Source: Dryobates pubescens (lineage: Eukaryota > Chordata > Aves > Piciformes > Picidae). From it: a stretch of 64,000 bases of DNA. Of the stretch, positions 1-11,253 are shown piece after piece. Both the position numbers and the translations under genes were made by a program. The stretch covers positions 16,820,487-16,884,486 of the forward strand of contig NC_071632.1 of assembly GCF_014839835.1 (NCBI RefSeq). The letters run 5' to 3'. Position 1 is the stretch's first letter; each line of letters begins with the position of its first letter. The notes under the pieces are model-generated. The model was not told the origin of the DNA. It saw only the letters and a program-made list of their open reading frames with translations, and ran no database searches.

Positions 1-2011
1 CTCTCCCCAGGCAGAGGTTATTCCAGGGGGTAGCCTGGTGTTGCTTTCCCACTGGAAGGGGACTTGAGGGAGAGGAAACCTGCTGTCACAAGTAGTCATC
101 CTGCATTTGCAGTCTTCAAGGGCTGAGATGCTGCTCTACACGAGAGGAGCTCCTCTACATGAGCAGAGAACATAGACCAAAGCACATAAAGCCTAGCAGA
201 GAGCTTAGGGATAAAACCAGTCCTGCTGCTGGCCAGTGTTCAGGGATCAGTGAAACAGAGAAAGAGGGAAATAAAAACAGCTCTCTCTGGCTGTCAAGCA
301 GGGTGTTTATCACCATTTCAGTGACACCCCCACTGTATAAATCACAGCTGAAGAGCTACTGGAGGGCACGAGAATGATGCAGGTATGAGCAGGGTGTGAT
401 GCACAACTGTCAGTATGGCAGAGGGCAGTGGTGGACATGGAGATCCCAGTGGTACACAGCCTGGGGGGAGCAATTTATTAGATGTCTGCCCAGCCTTCAT
501 TAACCCTTTGTGAATAGCAGAGGAACATGGAGAATGAGGAAATGCTGAGCAGGTAGTGGGGGCTGCCTCCCCCTTGTCTAGGCACTTTGTATCCCAAAAG
601 TGGGGGAGGCAACCCAAGTGATGTTGAAGGCCCTCTCTAAGGAAAGACAACCCCACAGCAGTTGGCCCACTCAGGAAGGCCACGTCCCCAGCCAGCAATG
701 CCTCTGGCAGCTGTCTCTCAGCAGAGCTTCTTGGCATTTTTTAGTACCAGGAATAGAGTCCTCCCCATTCCTGGATTTTTGCAAACCCAGAAATAGCCCC
801 AAGCTGCCTTGGGGCAGATACTTAGCTCTGCCTGAGGCTAAATTTTCCCAGCACTTCTCTTGGGAGCTGTTTAAATTACCTGGGGGTTGTGATTTTGTTC
901 CTTCAAAGGAAGGTCCAGCTGACACTGAGCAGCCAAAAGCATTTGTGGGAGTGACTACAGATCATGAATCTTCAGTTTAGAGGTGACAGAAATTGTGAAG
1001 AGATCTGATTATGAAATTCAAGGGCAGGAAATAAGACACTCTCCAGCTCTTCAGTAGCTGGGTTTTTCCCTTCACCCCTTCCCACCCCCTCAGATTTGCA
1101 AATGCAACTTCACACACATGCAAAAATGTTTATTGTTTGCCTATAATTTTAGTAGACAATTCCTAAGGCACAGAACAATGTTTTAGACCTTATTTCCTTT
1201 CCAACATAGCTGCCCTTCAGTTATGTTATTTTATTTCACTCATTTGCTTAGCACCTTCCTGTGGCTCTGCCACTTTTCAGTCCATTTCTCACCCCTGGAT
1301 CCATACCTGAGCTCTACACACCAGAGCTGCTCAAGGGACTGCAACATGTGTCTTGCAGACAGCATCAAATATTTCTCCAATCCTTTCAACAGAGAATAAT
1401 TTACATATTCTTTTTTTTTTCTCATGTGCATTAGTCATTACATTTATAATGCCCCCCACCTCCAAATCAGGGACCTATTGTGTGTGATGCTGTACAAGCT
1501 TATTTGCAAGGAGAAGGTCTGCTCATCAAAGTTTGGGATTGGAAAGAAAAGGGAAAATTGTTGTTAAGTTGCATGATTTTTGTTGGTTATCTAACTGCAA
1601 TCAGTGGTGTACTAACATCTGAGCTAGGGAGGTGAGCATGTGAAAATCTCAGGCCTCCCTTTTAAAGGGGGATTCCATGTAGTTACAACCAAAAGGTAAC
1701 TTGGACCAAACCAGCTAAATACCAGGTGACTTCTACTGAAAAATAAAGATGTTTACAATCGCCCCACTCTCACAGAATGGGTCAATCCGTGGCAAAGAGA
1801 AAAAGCTTGAAGTTCAAATCCCCACTGCCTGTTGTAGAACTGAAAATGAGAGAAAACACTGCAGTCTGCAGACAGGGCAAAGTGTGACCTGGGGGGTCAG
1901 GAGGGAGTAACCATGAGTGTAAGCAGGGTGTTTTAGAGCATCACCAGTCCTCATTCTCTACTAGAAGCTACCTAAAATCCTCTCTATGCTCCCTGCTACA
2001 GCCCTGTGTCT

Positions 2012-2077
2012 GTGGTGACAGGTTGGACTTGATGATCTTTGAGGTCTCTTCCAACTTGGGTGATTCTGTGATTCTTC
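2012..2077 (+). repeat. CR1 LINE 3' end fragment
   Basis: Contains the avian CR1 3' terminus: a 'ggttggacttgatgatctt' core followed by 'gaggtctcttccaac' and a terminal 'gattctgtgattct' octamer-type repeat. Only the last 65 or so bases are present, as expected of a heavily 5'-truncated insertion. Confidence 0.85.
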
Positions 2078-4936
2078 CCCTTCCTCTGGTAAAAAACAGG
2101 GCAGGACATGCTGTAACAGGCCCTAGAGCCTCGACAGTGGGACCTGAGGTCAGTGAGATACAGTTAGAGATGCTTTGCCCTCCCCACAACCTCACTCTCC
2201 CAGCACAGCTCTTCCCTGCATACTCTTCATTGCAGCATTCTAGGACCAGTCACCCTTTCAGCAGCCTCCCAACTGGGGCAGCAAGGAGCCTGTCCTGCTT
2301 CCCACACTACCTTTGGCATGTGTCTCTTCTGGCAGAGCTTTCCCATGGACCAGAGCCACCCTGCACAGGGATTTCAAGCAGAGGTTTAAACCTTTCCCCG
2401 CTGATGGAGCCCCCCCAATGGGCTGCCAAGCTCCTGGATTAAGCAGCAGCACTGATTTCCCAGCCAGCTTTTATGGATACTTATCCATCCATGCAAATTC
2501 CCCCAGCCTAGACGTGGAGCAGTGATAATATTTAGGAGCCCCTTCTGTCAGGGAACCTATTCTCCAGGGAGCAAAGCTGGGATAAGGATGGGGTAGGTGT
2601 GATTCAGGACCTTCAGGTCTCTCATCCAGGGACAGAGGAACTTAAGAATGCAGTTCCTATCTGCAGGGGTGGGCTTCCAGCTTCAGGATGAGGTGAGTGA
2701 GCTGCTGAGGTTTCACCAACAAAAGCCATGTCCCATGTGTACCAGGGACAAGGAGGTGGGAATGAGGTCACCCCTCCAGCCCCAAAGCCTGAGTCAAAGG
2801 ACTCAACTGGTAGAGACAATTCAATTAGGAGTAACTTACAGCCCATCCCAGGCAGGGAGAAGTAGCAAAAATGGCCCCAAATTGCCCAGGAAACTGTCCA
2901 GAGCATCTAGCTAAACCCCAGGAGTATTTCAATGTTGCTTCACCTCCATCAACAATGTGGAGAAAATGCTGTTTTCCTGCCCTGATTTCCCCAGTGCTAA
3001 GAAGCTCCAGGACATGGAAACTTTTCCTCTCACTGGTGAGTCCTGCGCCACAGGATGCACCAAACATCTCATGGCACTTGAGCTGTGACACAGCCAAGAG
3101 GTGAGATCGTAACAGGTCTGTGCTCCACGGCATAGGACACGCCAGGTGCAGCAGCCATCGCAGCAAACCCAAAGCTGATCTGTAAAAGAGCAGTATCAGG
3201 CATCCACTGAGCAAGTGATGGAGGATACTGGATGCAGGGATGAGAGGCTCTTTGGAGAACCCACTCCCTTTTTGAGCCATGGAGGAAGACAGGACCCTGG
3301 CACTACTTGCACCACTGGGCTATCCTCTCCCTCTGGCTCATGCAAGCCCTCTGCAAGACCCTGGCTGATCTCAGGCCCTGTTATACAAGCCCAAATTCAC
3401 GGGCAGCCGTGGGGAGCACACGGTAGCACAAAGGGCTTTGCTTAGCAGCTGTGTTTGTGCTTTTGGGAGCAAAGCCGATGACATGTGGTTGGCCAGGCGA
3501 CCCGGGACACTGGTGCTGAGCTTGCAGCTTCCTTTTTTAATAGGTGACTCAGGCACTCAGTAGCTCAGTGGGGTTGGTGGTGGGAGCTGCAAAGGAGTGC
3601 CAGCGGCGGAGGTGGTGGACACCAGCAGGTGGGTAGTGTGGTTTCTTTATAGGATAAAATGGTTTAAATAGAAAGCAGAGCAAGCCAGGGCTGCTGTGCT
3701 GCTGGTGAGGTGGGGTTTTCTCTGGGGAAGGACTGCTGTTAGTGATTTGTTTTCCACTTGTTGGGAGTTGGCTGTAACATGATTATGGTTCAAGAGACCT
3801 GTAATACTATCTTCAGCAGGAGACAGAGCAGTTGAGTGATTTATGGACAATAATTGAAGAGGAAATGGGTGGATTTTTAAATAACTATTTAAGAGTCTCT
3901 TTCCCCCTGATGCCTTGTTGGTTTGGTTTTTTCCCTCTGTCTAGAAAGATTAGTAACCACAAATGAATATGAGGAATGATTTCCCCCATTGCAAGTTTCC
4001 AGGTCCCTCAGCCTGCCCAAGGTGCAGCTTATGGGGCAGAGAGGTTGCAAAGCGAGCCTGAGCTGTGTGGGACAAGGAGAGCTAAAGAAACTTCAGCAGC
4101 TGCTCCCTGTGCTGCAAAGTCCTAACGTTGCAGCCCCTCACATGAAATGTGCAGATTCATCTGGTGCCAGTGGCTGGCACAAAGGACGTTTTGCCAACAA
4201 ACTCCTTCAGAGAGGAGCGTTCCCCATACCCTCGACTTAGACAGCAGTGCCACCGGCCGCGGTGGCAGCCGCTGGGTGAGACAGGAGGAGGGGTCCTCAG
4301 GAGCTCTTCTATTTTAGCTCACAGGGGATGCTTTAACGCTTGAGGTGTCGGGTTTAAATTCCCCGGGGCTGCAGTCAGCGCTGGTCAATCAGCGCTGAGT
4401 GGGACGCGTCGCTCAGACCTGGAATGCATGCCTAAAGTACCAGCAGAGCCCTCTGGATCAGCGAGGAAGAAACGTGGAGCCCAGCACAGGTCTCAAATTG
4501 GACTTCCATGTCCTCCATCTCATACACAACAAATAACAGCCTAAGCCTGGCCTGCATAACATCCTTTGGCTTTACTTTGAGATCCCCCAGCTGGGAAGTT
4601 CCTCCCTCCCTCACTCCCAGGGGAGGTTGTGCAGCTCACAACTCTTGAGATGTCCTAGGTGCCGCTTGGATCTCGTTAGCCACACACACGTGACAGCTCG
4701 GCTTTCTCGTTAGCAGAATGAACTGTTGTTTGCTCACTCTTATCTATAATTAGCAATTCAGAGGGTGGCAGCAGCCTGTTCTGTCAGGCAGAGCCATGTG
4801 AAGCCAGCAGATTCTGGGTGAGCGCAGCGCCAGCTGCCCGCCTAGCAGGTTAGAGCAGCCCCTATCTAAAGCAGGCAGTTTTGTGAGCAGTGATAAGCAG
4901 AGGGCTGTGCACAGCCTGAGCACTGCAAAAATGTCA

Positions 4937-5000
4937 AAGAGAAGGAGGGGGGGAAAACACACCAAAAAAAAAACCAAACCCCCCCCAAAAAAACAAAGGC
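4937..5000. repeat. A/C/G-rich low-complexity tract
   Basis: Runs of G, A and C (gggggg, aaaaaaaaa, ccccccc, aaaaaaa) follow each other over about 60 bases. No coding or regulatory role is evident. Confidence 0.7.
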
Positions 5001-8000
5001 AGTGATAAGGGGAAGGCTTCAATGAGAGCCTTGTATCTAATTATATCCATCATTAGAACAGAAGCCCTGTGGCCTTTCATCAATCCAAGCTAATGGGTGA
5101 AGTACTAGGGAGCACTGAGGCTGTGCTATTTTCCACTGCATGGACTGGAACTCTTCCCTCAGCTGCCCTATTTGTTCTTGACTTGAGGGTCACATTGCTC
5201 TTCTTTGTGCAGCATCTCAACCCAAGGCCACCGTGAGCCAACACAAATTGTATCAGCTCAGTGGTAATACCCACAGCCTGGGGTTGAAGGAAACCATTAA
5301 ACATTACCAGCCCAGCTCTAGGACGTGAAGAGGCTTTTGCCAAGCCCTTAGCACCAAAACAGTTAAGCACCAAAACAGTTAAGCACAGAAGTGCTCGTGT
5401 CAGCATAGGCAGGGCCCCTGCCTTGCTGTGAAGTCCTCCCATCAGCCAGAGGTAGATTTTAAGCCTTTTTTTTTTCAGCATGGCCATGCCCTTGCCAAGG
5501 ACCTATGTTCATTTTTTCAACCAAAAATATATAATCTACAAATCTGTGCTTGGTTTTCTTTCTGCTCTTCCCCAGCTCTCCCCAGCGCTCTTACTGGGAG
5601 CATTAGCCAAACCTCATTACCTTTCAAAGAAGAAAGCTTCTGTTTTCTAGACCACTTGGACTCCTTTTCCCTTTCCAGTGAGTAACTGAGCAATGTAGGA
5701 GAAAAGAGAGAGATTCCCAGGCAAGGTTTTTGAAAGCCCTCTTCAAAGCTTTCGGCAGCTAATTCAACACGTGATTCAATGCTCTTCTCACAGGATATGG
5801 CCTGTGAGAATAGGAAGATAAGGAAAGATCATGAAATCGGAGGTATCTTGGCCAGTAATTACTTCATTTTCCATTTTAACTGACTAGATCCCTTCAAAAG
5901 CTTGCCTCGAGCCTCCAAAGGAAGGGAGAAGCCTACTGCAGCAGAGAGAAGGGCTTGTGTTAGCAGATATTGGCACCAGCTCCCGTAAAGCAGCAATGCC
6001 TTGACCCTCATCCTCCTCATTTCCAGGGTGCTGTTCCACTCAAAAAGCCAAGGATCTAGTCAAAGTTTGGGAGCTCTTCATCAAAGTGTGTGGGGGGGAA
6101 ATGATGTAATCAGAGTAGCTGCCACCTTTCAGCCTGTCTTAAGATGCACCAAATCCGCCCAGCAGTGCCCCTGTCTCCACTGACTGCCTGTAGATGCATA
6201 ATTCATTTTGACTCAGTGTTTAAGTTGTGAACAGCAGAAATGAGGGACAGAGGTCCCATATTTACATGGTGACTTAGGTAAAAAAAATTAGATCAAGGAA
6301 ATATCTTCTGTTTCCTCCTCTGGTGTCCTAGTGACCTCTGGCAGAACTGGGCAGCCAAATCTGTCTTGCATCCCACTGCTTCCTCATGTATCCAGCCTCA
6401 GTTCTGCATCAAAATGCCTGTGCATCTGCAAGAGCAGCTGGAACCAAGGACAAAAGAAACCTTGGGATTTGGCATCTTCCAGCAGCAGGTTGGCCAGTGT
6501 CTGACAAGCTCACTGGGGGCCTGCTGCTCTTACCTTCATGGCTTTTTGTGTGCATGTTTGTCCCTGTAAGAAATGGCATTTCCTTTGAAGCACCAGCTCC
6601 TGCCATCCTGTTGGCATACAGCATTAGCTGTTGTCCCTTTTAAAATAAAAGCAGAGTATTTTAGAACTGAAAGGTTCTAAAAGATTTGAGGATCTGACCT
6701 CAAACCACAGTAAACAAAGAAAAAAACGAAGGGGGGGAAAAAAAGAGTCACTAAGGTTGCTGTTCACAAAATCTCGCGGTTTGGGGACTGAGAGATGAGG
6801 GCAAAGAATGCCTGAATTGCTGCAGTGCTTCCAAAGTGCACGTATTTTGAAGTCCATCAGCCCTTTCCCAGCTATGCAATAGCTGGATTTGTGGAGAGAG
6901 AGCCCATTGTTCAAACAGAAAGCTTTGCAAATACCTCACTAAATCCGAATGCAGCAGTGCGAGGCCGCGGATAAAAGGAGAAGCTTCTCGTGTTTTTACA
7001 GCAGCAACAGAGAAAGCACAGCCCTTGACTAACCTGGAGGACTAAGGTGCACCAGATAGGTGCTAAGCTCTGTGTGTGTCTGCGATGGCCAGCCCGCTCA
7101 CACCCAGCAGAGCAATGCAAAAAGGCATTTCTTGGCTAGAATTTGCCAGCTGCCTCTTCCTGTGAAAGCTGGACCCATCTGAATTTAGAGCTCTTCATTT
7201 TGACACTAACCTCTTTCTGGGGGAGGACACAGCTTTCATCCCTAGAGGGAGAAGGAAGCCCATACTGCTTAGGGGGATGAGGACCAAAGAAGGGTGAACA
7301 ACAGGTGGGAATAAGAGAGCATCATCCAAAAGTGCATGGTGATTCCAAGCATCCAGTCACTTCATGTACCTCTCAAGAAATCTGGTTAATAGGTCACCTC
7401 CTTCCAGTGCAGCCATATCTCCACAAAGCAGATAGGGACATCTTCAGCATAGTCATCTCTAGGGGAAGAATCTGAACAAAGGTAGGAGGAATGTGGAATA
7501 TCTCAACAATGCTATCCTGGGTCTCCCAGTGGAAGTGCCATGGGAGTTTGTGTAGCTCAGAATACCAGGTAGAGACCAAGAGCAGCGTTCAGTCCTTTGG
7601 TTCTGCCAAAAGCTCTCTGCTACATCCCTGGGCAAGCACAGTAGCCTCTTCATCTCTCCATTCCCTGAAAGACAGATGGATATAACTGCTTGTGAGGCAT
7701 GCTGACAGGAAAACAGAGTAGAAAAAGTGGGAATTGGTTCAAGCTGAACATGTGGCCTTGGCCTTGCCCAGGGATGCAGGAATGAGTGTGGGCTCTGTGC
7801 CGGCAGGCTGGTGGCATCAGATGACTGCCTGATGTGTTACTCTGTGCAGGTTTAAAGACTGTTTCAGCCATGAAAGAGGTGGAAATGTTCATGCTTTTCC
7901 CTAAACCCAAAGGGCATATTGTGAAGCTTTGGGGGACCAGGGTGGGGGCTGCTGGAGGAATGGGTGTGCAGATGGTGGAGGTGCCCAGCAGAGCCCTTGG

Positions 8001-8082
8001 TAAACAATACTCACACTCCAGCCTGGCCTTGCCCTCGCATCTTTGGCACATAGCTCACAGCAAACGTCTGTCTCTGTTTCAG

Positions 8083-8243
8083 ATGAGAGGACACAGTCAT
8101 TTTTAGACCTATCAGACAACACCAACCACATACTTCACCAAGGACGAGGGAGGTCCTCTGCACCCTCCGTGAAGGAGCTGTCAGCTCTCTATCTCTCACA
8201 GACAGCTGCTGCTGCTGCTCACACCAGCAGCCCTGCACAGCCG
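8083..8243 (+). CDS. Candidate internal coding exon, EPLIN/XIRP2-like motif (XIRP1 locus)
   Basis: This open exon of 161 nt is preceded by a pyrimidine-rich acceptor (tctctgtttcag) and followed by a strong donor (CCG|gtaagt). Read in its open frame it starts with the last two bases of a codon and ends in phase 0. It encodes 53 residues including PSVKELSALYLSQ and an Ala5 run. From memory, the first part aligns with the 'SxK(D/E)RMAxYQAAVS' motif of EPLIN (LIMA1) and XIRP2, which lies N-terminal to their LIM or Xin-repeat regions. The phase-0 donor fits both the Xin exon (acceptor just before the ATG at 11254) and the LIM exon at 25190. I infer it belongs to the XIRP1 locus. Without transcript data it could also be a chance open segment or an exon of another gene. 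Confidence 0.5.
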
Positions 8244-8651
8244 GTAAGTGCTGCCTGCCGCCTTCCTCCCCCTCACAAACCACCAGTGGCATCCCAACAA
8301 TGTCCTGGCCCGGCAAGTGGTTGTAAGTGGGTGAGAGAGAGCTTGTCTGGTTTCACAAATCTGGAGCATTCAGTGTTCCAAAAATGACCAGCTTTGCCTT
8401 GTCTTTTGCAAGTATCATCTGTGTGTTATCAGAGGTGCTGATGTGTAAGTGTGTGATGGATAAGCTGCCTATAGTGACACAGACATATATATATACACAC
8501 ACATTCTATTCACACATGCACACACATACCAAACACACACATCCAAACACCATTTATCCACAGATAAGATTTTCACTCTATTTGCACATCTATATTTACA
8601 CACTCACAACCACAGAGGAATCCTCAGCACACAGCAACACATATGCCTCCA
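8244..8651. other. Intronic sequence with TA/CA-rich microsatellite
   Basis: After the donor at 8244 there is no further coding signal. At about 8475-8600 the sequence becomes a degenerate TA/CA tract (tatatatatacacacacac and acacacat variants). The long frame reading through it is an artefact of this low complexity. Confidence 0.6.
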
Positions 8652-9035
8652 CAGAATCGTTTGGGTTTGAAAGGACCTTTAGAAGTCATTCAGTCCAACC
8701 CCTTGCAATAAGGTTGGACTTCTTCAGCTAGATCATGTTGCTCAGGGCCTCGTCCAACCTGACCTGGAATGTTTCTAGGGTTGGGGCATCAGTGATGTCT
8801 CTGGGCAACCTGGGCCAGAGTTTCACCACCCTTGTTGTAAAAAATGCCTTCCTTCTCACTAGCCTAAGTCTCTCCTCTTTTAGTTTTAAACCACCACCTC
8901 TTGCCCTGTCTCAACAGGCTCTGCTAAAAGGACTGTCCCCAGCTTTCCTCTAGGCCCCTTTAAGTACTGAAAGGCCACAAAGTCTCTCTGGAGCCTTCTC
9001 TTCTCCAAGCTGAACAACCTCAACTCTCAGTTGGA
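8652..9035 (-). repeat. CR1 LINE fragment
   Basis: Reverse-complement CR1: it begins with the inverted 3' end (cacagaatcgtttgggtttg) and runs through the typical 'agcctaagtctctcctctt' and 'ttctcttctccaagctgaac' segments. About 380 bp of the LINE 3' region are present; divergence suggests an older copy. Confidence 0.85.
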
Positions 9036-9124
9036 ATAAGATTGTGTTTTCCAGCTGTACAGAACTGCCACTGAACCAAAAAATAAATAAATCCCAAATC
9101 TCATCTGTAAGGGTTTTCAGGTTT

Positions 9125-9204
9125 CTGTATTTTATATATATATAGTTTACATATCTGTATATAGATATATAGATGAGATACATATATACACACACACAGA
9201 GATA
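9125..9204. repeat. TA/CA microsatellite
   Basis: A degenerate (TA)n/(CA)n stretch lies between two oppositely oriented CR1 fragments, with runs such as tatatatatata and acacacacaca. Confidence 0.75.
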
Positions 9205-9540
9205 ATGTGTCTACAGCTACCTGAAGGGAGGTTATAGCCAGGTGGGGGTTGGTCTCTTCTCCCAGGCTGCCAGCATCAGAACAAGAGCACACAGTCTCAA
9301 GCTGTGCCAGGGGAAGTTTAGTCTCGAGGTGAGAAGAAAGTTCTTCACAGAGAGAGCTGTTGGCCATTGGAATGTGCTGCCCAGGGAGGTGGTGGAGTCA
9401 CCATCCCTGGAGGTGTTCAAGAGGGGATTGGATGTGGCACTTGGTGCCATGGTTTAGTTAGTCAGGAGGTGTTGGGTGACAGGTTGGACTTGATGATCTT
9501 TGAGGTCTTTTCCAACCTTATTGATTCTATGATTCCTATG
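9205..9540 (+). repeat. CR1 LINE fragment
   Basis: Sense CR1 3' region from 'tacctgaagggaggttatag' to the terminal 'attgattctatgattc'. It is close to the other young copies in the window (46665, 61512) and ends just before the putative muscle regulatory cluster. Confidence 0.88.
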
Positions 9541-9656
9541 CAGTTCCATGTCATTTCTCCTTGTGTATTTTCCAGAGTACTCTGAAGGACAACTTCATTC
9601 ACCCTCCCCACAGACAGGAAAAAAACAAGGTAAAAAAAAAAAGAAATACTAGTTAA

Positions 9657-9983
9657 AGATAAGCACCCTTATCTAACCAGATATTTGTGGACTGTGGTGG
9701 AATTGGAATGTGATTTAAATAACCAAACAAGGCAGTGAGGAGCACTTTCATACTGGATATAGCTCTCAGCTGCTCCGTTGCCCTTCCCCACATTCAGAAG
9801 TTCTTCACAGATCCCTCCCCCCCCGCAAAGAAAAAACCAACAAAACCAACACTTGTTTTAAAAAGTGCATTCAAAGTATGTTGGGCAGTGTGAAAGATTT
9901 GTAGTTTACACTTGCAGCAGAATCTGCTGATTTTGGTATCCTGGGGTGGGTCTCTCCTACTAACGCTCACCACTTATTTTTAG
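9657..9983 (+). promoter_or_regulatory. Candidate muscle/cardiac cis-regulatory module of XIRP1
   Basis: Within 330 bp are a perfect inverted pair of GATA sites (AGATAAG-cacc-CTTATCT, 9657-9674), a TEAD/MCAT core GGAATG (9705-9710), a myogenic E-box CAGCTG (9767-9772) and a MEF2 consensus TTATTTTTAG (9974-9983). A CpG-containing GC-rich patch follows (9984-10040). It lies 1.3-1.6 kb upstream of the Xin exon. Xin is known as a MEF2-dependent cardiac and skeletal muscle gene in chick and mouse. The motifs are seen directly; their function is inference. Confidence 0.4.
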
Positions 9984-10040
9984 CCGGAGCCATCGGCGTG
10001 TAGCAGCGCGAAATAACACCGCGCGCCGCTGCTTTGAGCA

Positions 10041-11253
10041 GCCTCTAATAATGTCCCAGGCATAGCTCCACAGACGTAACTCCACAGGCATGCCAAGGGT
10101 CAGCAGATCTGTTTACTGAAAGGAAAGCCACCAGGATTACAGTCTCTTTTAGATAATGATTGCAGGCCCTGGTTACCTTCCCTCTGGACAAATGCTAAGC
10201 CGGTGCAGGTTGTAGGTATTCAGCGCAGCATTCGCCTCCCAGGCTTCCCAAACTAAGGAGACCAAAAACATGCAGAAAGCGAGGCTCAAAAGTAGCTAAA
10301 CTGACATGGTCTGCTCCATCATGATTTCACGCTCTGTTCACTTCTGTACCAATGCTGCTGCTTTACCAATCTGAGCTGAGCTCAGGTCAGTTGAGTCTAA
10401 ACAGGTGCTGGCCCCAGGTATGGCTGTTACCCTAACCCCTGGTCCCTCAGTCTTGCATCTTCCTGCTAACTGCAGCAGTTTGTAAACCTTAGTTGGCCTC
10501 ATGCCTCTACAAGTGTGCAAGTCAAAAGAGCTGCATTTAAGTCTCTGCACACATAAATGTGCATCTACTCTTGTGCAAATGATGATGTAGGGTACACTGC
10601 TGAGTCCAGCAGCAGATATCATTAATCAGACAAACTGCTCCCTCACTCCTGTGCAGTGGGCAGCCCATAGTGCTACCAAAAGCCCATCACATTAGCTCAC
10701 TACCCAGAAATAGGCTGTTCCCATCAGCTCAGTTTGACACTTTTATTTGGTTTTATTTTCTTCCTGAGACCTCTTCACAAATAGCTTCTTGGCTTTCCTG
10801 CACCCGTATCCTATGTTCTCAGATTCTCTGCAGGTCCTCACACTGCCCTGGACACTTGGGAGCAGGAGGGAGAAATTAACTTTTGCCTCTCTACTCTAAG
10901 ACAGGCTTCACCATGTTATTCTTGTGGTCACCCTCATGCTGACCCAGTCCAAACTGGGCATCTCTGTTATACTGTAGCTGGACTGAATGTGGGGACTGTA
11001 GGCTAACCATCGCACCTGTGTGGACCTTGCTTTAAAGCACGTTGCTGTGGAACCAGAGCTAACACCAAGCCTGGGGACTGTGCAGTGGTGTGATGCTTAG
11101 GAGTGCTGTGTGCTACTGAACCAAGGTATGGAGTTTCATAGCTGCATGGGTTTCCTTTGTTGGCTGGCTTATTCCTTTACCATGCTTACTATTAACAGCC
11201 ATGGGGTTGGGGGTTAAGCGATGATGCTGACCTTTAAAACTGTTTCCCTAAAG
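10041..11253. other. Region immediately upstream of the Xin exon
   Basis: No coding signal or repeat is recognised. It should contain the promoter and/or 5' UTR of the main XIRP1 transcript. Two acceptor-like sites precede the coding exon: one before 11200 (ttactattaacag), and 'tgtttccctaaag' ending at 11253, directly before the preferred start codon. Confidence 0.4.

Larger units (their letters stand above)
1..8082. other. Non-coding flank upstream of XIRP1 locus
   Basis: I find no supportable protein-coding gene in this stretch. The open frames are short, lack conserved protein character and overlap on both strands. It contains a CR1 3' tail (about 2012-2077), an A/C-rich low-complexity tract (4940-5000) and moderately GC-rich patches at 4250-4400 and 6950-7010, the latter with a TATA-like GATAAAAG. 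Upstream exons of the XIRP1 locus (5' UTR or first coding exon) probably lie here or further left, because the exon at 8083 starts mid-codon, but I could not identify them. Confidence 0.6.

Noticed and set aside
342-737. 131-residue minus-strand frame at the left end
   Set aside because: No splice support, no motif and no recognisable family; overlaps equally long frames on the other strand.
2640-2694. Exon-like segment with acceptor 'cctatctgcag' and donor 'gag|gtgagt'
   Set aside because: Only about 26 nt between sites, with no protein similarity; not enough to call an exon.
8327-8731. 134-residue frame rich in His/Thr/Tyr
   Set aside because: It is a translation of the TA/CA microsatellite and the start of an inverted CR1.
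11221-11253. ATG at 11221 as the XIRP1 start
   Set aside because: The preceding 11 residues are not conserved-looking, and the ATG at 11254 resembles the mammalian start and follows an acceptor-like AG; kept only as an alternative.
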